Assembly (NCBI GenBank): GCA_027038965.1
Contig: JALWFG010000005.1
Coordinates: 186,001 to 250,000, forward strand
Direction: 5' to 3'
Length of the DNA: 64,000 nucleotides
Source of the DNA: Candidatus Desulfofervidaceae bacterium
GTDB taxonomy: Bacteria; Desulfobacterota; Desulfofervidia; Desulfofervidales; Desulfofervidaceae
The notes under the pieces are model-generated. The model did no database searches. It was not told the origin of the DNA and saw nothing but the letters and a program-made list of their open reading frames with translations. Both the position numbers and the translations under genes were made by a program. Positions 55,915-62,670 of this stretch are shown here, piece after piece (positions within the stretch are counted from its first letter, which is position 1; every line of letters starts with the position of its first letter).

Positions 55915-57279
55915 ATGGCAGAGTTGAACTTGTGCCTTGAGAATCTCCCCTTCCCATGGTTGATCTTTAATGAAAACCGTGAGATAGTCAATTCCTCTTT
56001 CAACTATACAGAGGCTGAGCCTTGTTTTAAAACTCTTTTAAAACGCAAGCTTCCTTGTTTGGCCTGTCCTTTAATAACCAATAAACCCGTTGTGCATATT
56101 ATCTATTGGTTTAAAAAGCAATTTCTTATGCATTGTTTGCCTTCATTTTGGAAATCTCAAAAGGCCGTATTTGCATTCCTAGAGGAGGTAACCGAAACCA
56201 ACAAAATTAAACATTTAAAAGGCGCCTTGGAACTAGCCTTTCTGCATTTGCCTTTTTATTTAAGGCTGGTCAACCCTCAAAAAAGGGAAATTGTCTACGA
56301 GAATTCCAAACTTCAAGCCGATTTTGGAAATCATATTGGAAAAAAATGTTTCTCCTTCTGGCAACAGGGACCATGTATAAACTGTGTAGGAATGGAAGCC
56401 ATTATTCAAAAATCTCCTATCATAAAAACAGAAAAATCAGGAAATAGGTCATGGAAAATCAAGGCTATACCTATTATGAAAGAAGACGGCCACTTTGAAG
56501 TAATGGAAATTATCCAAGACATTACTTTTTGTGAAAAATTAAATCAGGAGGTAAAAGAACAAAATATATTGCTTTTAGAAAAGCTAGAGGAACAGGCTAA
56601 AAAACTGGCTGAAAGAAAACAGGTAGCGGCTTTAGGAGAAATGGCCGCTTCTTTAGCACATGAATTGAAAAACCCCTTGGGAGCTATTACTACAGCCATA
56701 AAGCTTCTTCAAAAACCTGACCGCAAGCCAGAAAAACAAACATTTATTTTAAATACAGTTAGCCTTGAAGTAAAAAGGTTAAATCAAATGTTAAACCATT
56801 TTCTTGCTTATGCCAGATTTAAACCGCCTAATAGACAAGAAGTTTCCCTGCCCCAAATTATAGATGAAGTTTATCAAATGATAAAAAATGCCCCTGAATT
56901 TAAACCAAATATTCATTTCAAGTTTTATATTCCTTCTAATCTACCCAAACTGAGGCTCGACCCTGAGCAGTGGAAACAGGTATTTTGGAATTTATATCTT
57001 AATTCCCTTGAATTCACTCAAGAAGGGAAAATCAGCACCAAGATTTGGACAGATAAAAAACACGTTTTTATAGAAATAATGGATACAGGCTCAGGAATTG
57101 CCCCTCAGGATTTGCCAAAGATATTTAAACCTTTTTTCTCAAAAAGAAGTCAAGGTTCTGGCTTAGGACTGGCTGTAGTAAAAAGGATTGTAGAATCGCA
57201 CCAAGGCCAGATTAGTGTTTTGAGTCAATCATATCAAGGGACTGTTTTTACCATAAAAATTCCTATTCAAAGACAATGA
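55915..57279 (+). CDS. cytoplasmic histidine kinase with cysteine-bearing PAS domains
   Basis: The 454-residue kinase has no membrane segment. The N-terminal region (1-95) contains KRKLPCLACPLI. A PAS-like domain (about 100-205) contains KKCFSFWQQGPCINC. The HisKA box is ASLAHELKNPLGAI, with N-box FWNLYLNSLEF, G1 DTGSGIAPQD and G2 SQGSGLGLAVVK. Its stop overlaps the start of the sigma-54 regulator by 4 bp. The Cys pairs could bind a metal or cluster or sense redox, which fits the surrounding stress genes. The start ATG has no clear Shine-Dalgarno. Confidence 0.9.
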   Translation: MAELNLCLENLPFPWLIFNENREIVNSSFNYTEAEPCFKTLLKRKLPCLACPLITNKPVVHIIYWFKKQFLMHCLPSFWKSQKAVFAFLEEVTETNKIKHLKGALELAFLHLPFYLRLVNPQKREIVYENSKLQADFGNHIGKKCFSFWQQGPCINCVGMEAIIQKSPIIKTEKSGNRSWKIKAIPIMKEDGHFEVMEIIQDITFCEKLNQEVKEQNILLLEKLEEQAKKLAERKQVAALGEMAASLAHELKNPLGAITTAIKLLQKPDRKPEKQTFILNTVSLEVKRLNQMLNHFLAYARFKPPNRQEVSLPQIIDEVYQMIKNAPEFKPNIHFKFYIPSNLPKLRLDPEQWKQVFWNLYLNSLEFTQEGKISTKIWTDKKHVFIEIMDTGSGIAPQDLPKIFKPFFSKRSQGSGLGLAVVKRIVESHQGQISVLSQSYQGTVFTIKIPIQRQ

Positions 57280-58607
57280 GTGAAATACTACTTGTAGATG
57301 ATGAAACCGCTTTTCGAAATATGACCGCCCTGTTGTTAAAGGACGCTGGTCATCGGGTTACTACAGCCAGTGATGCCCAAACAGCCCTTCAAATATTAGC
57401 CCAGAAGTCTTTTCCTTTAATGATTTTTGACCTCTGTTTGCCAGATAAAGATGGCTTGTTCTTGCTCCAAAAGGTCAGAGAAAGACATCTTCTGTCTGAA
57501 GTTTTGGTGCTTACAGGCCACGGCAGTATTGATACCGCTGTAAAGGCAATGAAAAAAGGTGCTTATGATTATCTTGTTAAACCAATAAACCCAGACAATT
57601 TCTTGGTAGTTGTTGAAAAGGCCTTAGAAAAATACCGGTTTAAATATGAGTTAAAAAGACTTAAGAATAGTTTTAAACAAAATATTATTGCCCGCAGCAC
57701 TTCAATGCGCCAAATTTTAAGCCTTATGGAACAGGTTGCCCCTACCAATGCGCCAGTATTGATCACTGGGGAAAGTGGCACAGGAAAAGAATTGATTGCT
57801 CAAGGTATTCATCAAGCAAGTCAAAGGAGAGATAAACCTTTTATAACTGTTAATTGTGCTGCTTTATCAAACACACTTTTAGAAAGTGAACTATTTGGTT
57901 ATGTCAAAGGTGCCTTCACTGGAGCCACAAAGGAAAAAAAGGGAATTTTTGAAGAAGCCAACCAAGGCACAGTCTTTTTGGATGAAATAGGAGAAACATC
58001 TCCCAATTTTCAAGTTAAGCTTTTAAGGGTTTTGCAACAGGGAGAAGTTAAACGGGTGGGAGATGCTGAAATAAGAAAGGTAAATGTACGTATTATTGCT
58101 GCCACCAATAAAGATTTGGATAAAGAAATTATCCAAGGTAACTTTAGGAAAGACCTTTATTATCGGTTGCAGGTAATTATGATTCATATTCCTCCTTTAA
58201 GGGAAAGAAAAGAGGATATTCTACCTTTAGCTCTACATTTTTTAGACAAGTATCAAAAGAAGTATCAAAAAAAACTAAAATTTCATCCTGACACGCTGGA
58301 TTTTTTAGAATCATATCCTTGGCCTGGCAATGTAAGAGAGCTAGAAAATGCGGTTGAAAGGGCGGTAATTGTGGCCAATGGTCCCCAAATCAATATTGAC
58401 GACCTTGGATTAAAAAGGACTGAAGGTAAGTTCAAAAAAGATAATAGTGTTCCCTCAATTTGTTCTTTAGCAGAAGTAGAAAAAAGACATATCCTTAATG
58501 TCCTTTCAGCAACAAAGGGTAATAAACGTCAAGCTGCAAGAATTCTGAAGATTGGATACAACACCCTTTGGCGTAAACTAAAAAAATATCAGATAGATAA
58601 AGCATAA
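57276..58607 (+). CDS. sigma-54-dependent NtrC-family response regulator
   Basis: The 443-residue protein has a receiver (about 3-118: ILLVDDET, Asp in LMIFDLCLPDKDG, LTGHGS, LVKPIN), an AAA+ domain with GESGTGKELIAQGIH, YVKGAFTGATKEKKG, GTVFLDEIGETSP, and a Fis-type HTH (ATKGNKRQAARILKIGYNT). It is translationally coupled to its kinase. Possible targets are the stress genes around it. No consensus sigma-54 site was found between 52623 and 62385, so the target may be glnA or elsewhere. Confidence 0.93.
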   Translation: MSEILLVDDETAFRNMTALLLKDAGHRVTTASDAQTALQILAQKSFPLMIFDLCLPDKDGLFLLQKVRERHLLSEVLVLTGHGSIDTAVKAMKKGAYDYLVKPINPDNFLVVVEKALEKYRFKYELKRLKNSFKQNIIARSTSMRQILSLMEQVAPTNAPVLITGESGTGKELIAQGIHQASQRRDKPFITVNCAALSNTLLESELFGYVKGAFTGATKEKKGIFEEANQGTVFLDEIGETSPNFQVKLLRVLQQGEVKRVGDAEIRKVNVRIIAATNKDLDKEIIQGNFRKDLYYRLQVIMIHIPPLRERKEDILPLALHFLDKYQKKYQKKLKFHPDTLDFLESYPWPGNVRELENAVERAVIVANGPQINIDDLGLKRTEGKFKKDNSVPSICSLAEVEKRHILNVLSATKGNKRQAARILKIGYNTLWRKLKKYQIDKA

Positions 58608-58622
58608 CTTCCATCTTTTTAG

Positions 58623-59525
58623 GTGCCTTCATATATTGGCTCGTTTTTTGCACAAAATTTTATCATGCTTCGTGTATTACTTGCCGATGACCATTATTCA
58701 AGTTGTATCTTGTTAAAGATGCTTTTAGAAGAAAACAACTATCAAGTAACAACTGTCCATGATGGCCAAGAAGTTCTTGATAAAATCGGCTATGAAAAAT
58801 TTGATATGTTTATTTTAGATTGGAAGATGGTCAATATAGATGGAGACATCGTTGCCAAAAAGTTATGGACAATAAAACCTGACCTTCCCATAATCCTTAT
58901 AAGTGCGCATGAAGTTCCCAATGAAATTGGGAAATTGCCTTTTGCAGCAATTTTATCTAAACCAATCGACATTAATATTTTATTGGCAACTTTAAATAAA
59001 ATCGCATCTAGGAGGAAAAATATGGTTACTAAAGAAGCTTTTAAAAAAGCAATAGAAATGGAAAAAGAAGGTAAAAACTTTTATCTCAAGGCCGCAGATC
59101 AGGCCCAGAATGAATTGGTTAAAAAGGTTTTTTCCCAACTTGCTAAAGAGGAGGAGTTACACATAAAAAAAATAGAAGAAATCTATAATCAGATTCAGAA
59201 AACAGGTTGTATCAACTGCTGGGTAACTAATATCACACCTAAACATACATTTAAAGAAATTTTTCGCACATCTCTCTTATCAGAAGCTTCTGGCTCCAAA
59301 CAGGAGATAGAAGCCCTTGAGTTTGCAGCCAAGAGAGAGGAAGAAAGTATCAATTATTATGAAAATCTGGCTAGCCAAACGGAAGATTCTAAAGAAAAAC
59401 GTTTTTTTATGGCTCTTTCTTATGAAGAAAGAGGGCATTTTTTGACTATATTGGATGCAATAGAATACCTGAAAGCCCCAGTAGACTGGATGAGGATGCA
59501 AGAAAAAAACATTCTTGAAGGTTAG
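58623..59525 (+). CDS. receiver domain fused to a diiron ferritin-like domain
   Basis: The 300-residue protein combines two modules. The receiver (about 15-130) is intact: LLADDH, phospho-acceptor in FILDWKM, ISAHE and LSKPID. The ferritin-like four-helix domain (about 135-300) has a complete diiron ligand set: EMEKEGKNFYLK, KEEELHIKKIEE, AAKREEESINYYE and YEERGHFLTI. There is no stop between them. An AGGAGG lies 5 bases before an in-frame ATG at 59022, so the ferritin part (168 residues) could also be made alone. The fusion starts at GTG 58623 or ATG 58665, neither with a good Shine-Dalgarno. It is 15 bp after the NtrC-type regulator. Confidence 0.88.
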   Translation: MPSYIGSFFAQNFIMLRVLLADDHYSSCILLKMLLEENNYQVTTVHDGQEVLDKIGYEKFDMFILDWKMVNIDGDIVAKKLWTIKPDLPIILISAHEVPNEIGKLPFAAILSKPIDINILLATLNKIASRRKNMVTKEAFKKAIEMEKEGKNFYLKAADQAQNELVKKVFSQLAKEEELHIKKIEEIYNQIQKTGCINCWVTNITPKHTFKEIFRTSLLSEASGSKQEIEALEFAAKREEESINYYENLASQTEDSKEKRFFMALSYEERGHFLTILDAIEYLKAPVDWMRMQEKNILEG

Positions 59526-59531
59526 AAAGCA

Positions 59532-59801
59532 ATGTCTCAGTTACACATAATTCACCATTTTGGAACTATCTGTTTCCACAATGGAAAAATGCTTAAAAAT
59601 GTGAGTAGAAGAATCTATCAACATTTTGCATCAAAGACAAACTTCTTGGATTGCATTATTATTGGCATATTTGTTGCTTTGATTTTAAGTTGCTTTGGAG
59701 AACAGGATAAAAGTTGCTACGTGGTTAGAAATTGCAAAAAGGACATCTCAAAGGCATCTCTTTGTCAAGTTGTCCAAAGTATATATTATTTCGGAGGATA
59801 A
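59532..59801 (+). CDS. possible small membrane protein, doubtful
   Basis: The 89-codon frame has an AAGG-type site 8-12 bases upstream and one hydrophobic segment (about 38-55, DCIIIGIFVALILSCF). The composition is otherwise unconvincing and no family is recognised. It fills most of the 279-bp gap before fprA, which otherwise shows nothing clear. Confidence 0.25.
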   Translation: MSQLHIIHHFGTICFHNGKMLKNVSRRIYQHFASKTNFLDCIIIGIFVALILSCFGEQDKSCYVVRNCKKDISKASLCQVVQSIYYFGG

Positions 59802-59804
59802 ACC

Positions 59805-60983
59805 ATGATTCAAAAGATTAAAAGCGGTATTTATTATATTAATATCAGGGACTGGGACAGACGTCTATTTGACGAGTTAATACCTCTACCAAATGGTACC
59901 AGTTACAATGCCTATGTCATAAAAGGCAGTGAAAAAACGGCCTTGATTGATACCTCTGACCCTGTTAAACGGGAAGAGTTTATAGAAAATCTCAAAAGTT
60001 TAAATTTATCTTTAGATTTTGTGATTTCTCAACATGCCGAACAAGATCACTCAGGTCTTCTCCCTGAAACCTTAAAATTGTTTCCTGAAGCCAAGTTGGT
60101 CACTAACAAAAAGTGTCAATCTTTTTTAAAGGAATTACTTTTAATCCCCGAAACTCGTTTTTGGATCATAGAAGACGGTCAGGAAATTTCTTTGGGTAAT
60201 AAGACACTCAAGTTTATCTTCACACCCTGGGCCCACTGGCCGGAGACATTCTGCACTTATTTAAGAGAAGATAAAATTCTTTTCAGTTGTGATCTTTTTG
60301 GCAGTCATTATGCCACATCCAAGGTCTTTGTTGAAGAAAATGAAATCTACCTCCCAGCCAAGCGGTATTATGCCGAAATTATGATGCCTTTTAGAAAAAC
60401 AATTATTAAAAATCTTGCCAAAATAGAATCACTTGATATCGGGATTATTGCCCCAAGTCATGGTCCCATTTATGCCAATCCCAAGTTTATTGTAAATGCT
60501 TACAAAAACTGGAGTTCTGAAGATGTTACAAACAAAGTAGTTATTCCTTATGTCTCTATGCACGGCAGCACCGAAAAGATGATTAATTTTTTCATTGAAC
60601 GCCTTATGGGAAAGGGCGTTGATGTAGAGCCATTTAATTTAAGTAAAACTGACTTAGGAGAACTGGCTATGTCCCTAGTGGACACCGCAACAATTGTATT
60701 AGGTGCCCCTATGGTCTTGGCAGGCCCCCATCCTTTAGCAGTGTATGCTGCTTATTTAGTAGGAATCTTAAAGCCCAAGGCCAAGTTTGCCTCAGTCATT
60801 GGTTCTTATGGATGGGGTGGAAGGCTGGTAGAAACATTAAAAGAGTTGATGTCTAGTTTTAAAGGGGAGTTTTTAGAACCTGTTCTGGCTAAAGGATATC
60901 CTAAAAAAGGAGATTACACTAATTTAGAAAAATTGGCCGAAGCGATAGCCCTGCGGCATAGAGAAATAAATATTTTAAAGTGA
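59805..60983 (+). CDS. fprA: A-type flavodiiron protein (FprA / rubredoxin:oxygen oxidoreductase)
   Basis: Reduces O2 to water or NO to N2O using rubredoxin electrons. The N-terminal metallo-beta-lactamase diiron domain has HAEQDHSG (His77, Glu79, Asp81, His82), a later WAHWPETFCTY (His), SCDLFGSH (Asp) and PSHGPIY (His). The C-terminal flavodoxin domain begins YVSMHGSTEKM and contains GSYGWGG for FMN. It is 392 residues, standard class A. A GGAGG site precedes it. Rubredoxin is encoded 4 kb upstream and desulfoferrodoxin 50 bp downstream. Confidence 0.95.
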   Translation: MIQKIKSGIYYINIRDWDRRLFDELIPLPNGTSYNAYVIKGSEKTALIDTSDPVKREEFIENLKSLNLSLDFVISQHAEQDHSGLLPETLKLFPEAKLVTNKKCQSFLKELLLIPETRFWIIEDGQEISLGNKTLKFIFTPWAHWPETFCTYLREDKILFSCDLFGSHYATSKVFVEENEIYLPAKRYYAEIMMPFRKTIIKNLAKIESLDIGIIAPSHGPIYANPKFIVNAYKNWSSEDVTNKVVIPYVSMHGSTEKMINFFIERLMGKGVDVEPFNLSKTDLGELAMSLVDTATIVLGAPMVLAGPHPLAVYAAYLVGILKPKAKFASVIGSYGWGGRLVETLKELMSSFKGEFLEPVLAKGYPKKGDYTNLEKLAEAIALRHREINILK

Positions 60984-61033
60984 TAGACTTATGATAAAAT
61001 ACAAATGAAAATTTAACAAGGAGGTTTGTAGCC

Positions 61034-61414
61034 ATGACAAAAAGGTTGCAGATTTACAAGTGTGGAGTTTGTGGCAACATTGTAGAGGTTTTACATGAAG
61101 GAGTGGGGGAACTGGTTTGTTGTGGTAAACCCATGAAACTCTATGAAGAAAATACCGTAGATGCCGCTAAAGAAAAGCATGTACCGATTATAGAAAAGGT
61201 CAGTAATGGTTACAAAGTCAAAGTAGGAAGCGTGGCCCATCCTATGGAATCCAAACATTATATTGAATGGATTGAACTTATTGCTGATGGAAAGGCATAC
61301 CGTCAGTTCTTAAAGCCCGGTGATGCACCAGAGGCCTTTTTCGCAGTAGAGGCCAACCAAATAACAGTGAGGGAATATTGCAATTTACACGGGTTGTGGA
61401 AGGCTGAAGGTTAA
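61034..61414 (+). CDS. dfx: desulfoferrodoxin (superoxide reductase)
   Basis: It reduces superoxide to peroxide without making O2, as suits an anaerobe. The two-centre class: centre I FeCys4 uses Cys10, Cys13, Cys29 and Cys30 (CGVCG, CCGKPM). Centre II uses His49, His69, His75, Cys116 and His119, with Glu47 and Lys48 in the EKH motif. It is 126 residues, full length. AAGGAGG precedes the ATG. Upstream is fprA; downstream is the peroxiredoxin that would remove the peroxide. Confidence 0.96.
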   Translation: MTKRLQIYKCGVCGNIVEVLHEGVGELVCCGKPMKLYEENTVDAAKEKHVPIIEKVSNGYKVKVGSVAHPMESKHYIEWIELIADGKAYRQFLKPGDAPEAFFAVEANQITVREYCNLHGLWKAEG

Positions 61415-61485
61415 TCCCTAAAGGCCGCTTAGCAAGCTTCCTACACGGTCAAGAATAAAACTTTTGTAGCTTTTTGGCTTTAAAA

Positions 61486-61705
61486 ATGATAAAAACACTT
61501 GAATTAAGGATTTCAGGCATGACTTGTGCCATGTGTGCTAGAGGTTACCAAAGCGATAGAAAGTATTCAAGGAACCAGTCAAGTCAAAGTTGACCTTAAT
61601 TCAGGCAAGGCGACATTCCATAAAACTGTTGAGGTAGATATTAACGACATCGTTAGGGCCATTGTTGAAGTAGGCTATCAAACTGACAGCATAAAAAGGT
61701 CTTGA
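61486..61705 (+). pseudogene. frameshifted heavy-metal-associated (HMA) domain protein
   Basis: Frame 1 gives the family start MIKTLELRISGMTCAMC with the GMTCxxC metal-binding motif, then breaks. Another frame continues VTKAIESIQGTSQVKVDL to DIVRAIVEVGYQTDS and a stop at 61703-61705. The total length, 220 nt, needs a one-base gain or two-base loss near 61540; comparison with the usual CxxCxxxV spacing favours a two-base loss. It could be a real lesion or a sequencing error. Intact it would be a copper-chaperone-like protein of about 72 residues. Confidence 0.75.
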
Positions 61706-61730
61706 CATTGGCAGTCTTTTATTTTAACTA
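61702..61730 (+). promoter_or_regulatory. sigma-70 promoter of the peroxiredoxin gene
   Basis: TTGACA (61702-61707) and TAACTA (61725-61730) are 17 bp apart, 43 bp before the start codon. The -35 box overlaps the stop of the HMA remnant. Confidence 0.6.
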
Positions 61731-61773
61731 ATTCTAAATTAAATTTTGTTCTAAACTAATAAGGAGGTTTAAA

Positions 61774-62385
61774 ATGGGAGTAAGAGTAGGACAGCAGGCA
61801 CCAGACTTTGAGGCAATGGCTTTCGTAAGTGGCGGATTTAAGAAAGTGAAATTGTCAGATTACAAGGATAAATGGGTCGTTTTGTGTTTTTATCCAGCTG
61901 ATTTTACATTTGTATGACCCACTGAGATCACGGCAGTTGCCGTAAAATATGACGAAATTAAGAGCCTTGGAGCAGAAGTTTTGGCCATCAGTACCGATAC
62001 CCATTTTGTTCACAAAGTTTGGCAGGAAAATGAACTTTCTAAAATGGTAGAAGGAGGAGTGCCTTATCCGCTTGTTTCCGATGCCGGGGGGAAAATAGGC
62101 ACTTTATATGGAGTGTATGACGAACAAGCAGGCATTAATATACGGGGAAGGTTTATTATAGACCCTGATGGGATTATCCAAGCTATGGAAATTTTATCCC
62201 CTCCCGTAGGAAGGAATGTAGATGAACTCATCAGACAGCTTCAGGCCTATCAACATGTGCGTCAAACTGGGGGTAATGAAGTATGTCCCTCAGGATGGCG
62301 TCCTGGCAAAACTGTGCTTAAACCCGGACCAGATTTGGTCGGCAATGTTTGGAGGGTATGGAAACCTGCTGAGGCCTTCAAATAA
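61774..62385 (+). CDS. selenocysteine-containing 2-Cys peroxiredoxin (AhpC/Prx1 type)
   Basis: Starting at ATG 61774 (AAGGAGG upstream), the frame encodes [14 protein letters not shown], then FYPADFTFV, an in-frame TGA (61915-61917), [13 protein letters not shown], and continues to 62385. The TGA occupies the peroxidatic Cys position of the universal FVCPTE motif, residue 48, so it should be selenocysteine. The resolving Cys171 is present (NEVCPSGW). The total is 203 residues, normal for Prx1-type. A SECIS-like hairpin follows the TGA. Standard gene calling would report only a truncated frame from about 61981. Confidence 0.92.
61915..61943 (+). promoter_or_regulatory. UGA codon and bacterial SECIS-like stem-loop
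   Basis: After the UGA (61915-61917) and 12 spacer bases, ACGGC (61930-61934) pairs with GCCGT (61939-61943) around an AGTT loop. The short stem, the loop G followed by U, and about 17 nt from UGA to loop match what is known of bacterial SECIS elements. The arms lie within coding sequence. Confidence 0.75.
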
Positions 62386-62416
62386 TCTCAATTGAAAAAG
62401 GAAAGTTAATGGTTAG

Positions 62417-62453
62417 AAAGGGCTGTCTTTATAAAAAATGGGCAGCCCTTTTT
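62417..62453 (+). terminator. intrinsic terminator after the peroxiredoxin gene
   Basis: The stem AAGGGCTG with CAGCCCTT, with an AT-rich loop, is followed by TTTTTC. It ends the transcript of the stress region before glnA. Confidence 0.8.
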
Positions 62454-62484
62454 CTTGCTTAAGGGCAATTGAGGTTTTTTCCTA

Positions 62485-62513
62485 TTGACATTATCCTTCC
62501 TATAAACTATTCT
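62485..62513 (+). promoter_or_regulatory. distal sigma-70 promoter of glnA
   Basis: TTGACA (62485-62490) and TATTCT (62508-62513) are separated by 17 bp. It lies about 160 bp before glnA and upstream of the palindrome and the sigma-54 promoter. Confidence 0.65.
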
Positions 62514-62540
62514 GGTTGGCTAGAATTGGTGTTTTACAGA

Positions 62541-62560
62541 ATTGTAAAATATTTTACAAT
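62541..62560 (+). promoter_or_regulatory. 20-bp palindromic operator/enhancer upstream of glnA
   Basis: ATTGTAAAATATTTTACAAT is a perfect inverted repeat. Further TTTTAC / GTAAAA half-sites flank it (about 62532-62550). Its centre is 60 bp upstream of the -24 element and about 35 bp after the sigma-70 -10 box, so a bound protein could both repress the first promoter and activate the second. It does not resemble the enteric NtrC site. Confidence 0.6.
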
Positions 62561-62609
62561 TTTGTAGAGTGTATTTTGATAAAATGTTGAATTTTAGGAA
62601 AGATTCTCC

Positions 62610-62625
62610 TGGCATTTTTTTTGCA
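62610..62625 (+). promoter_or_regulatory. sigma-54 (-24/-12) promoter of glnA
   Basis: TGGCAT, five bases, TTGCA matches the RpoN consensus apart from T for C at the end of the -24 element. It is 45 bp before the glnA ATG. Confidence 0.8.
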
Positions 62626-62670
62626 GCGTAGCGTAAGGCTTAAAAATAAAAACAACAGAGGAGGTTGGCA

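Noticed and set aside
59762-59789. TTGTCA / TATTAT pair before fprA
   Set aside because: The start site would fall in or next to the Shine-Dalgarno, leaving almost no leader, so it is probably fortuitous.
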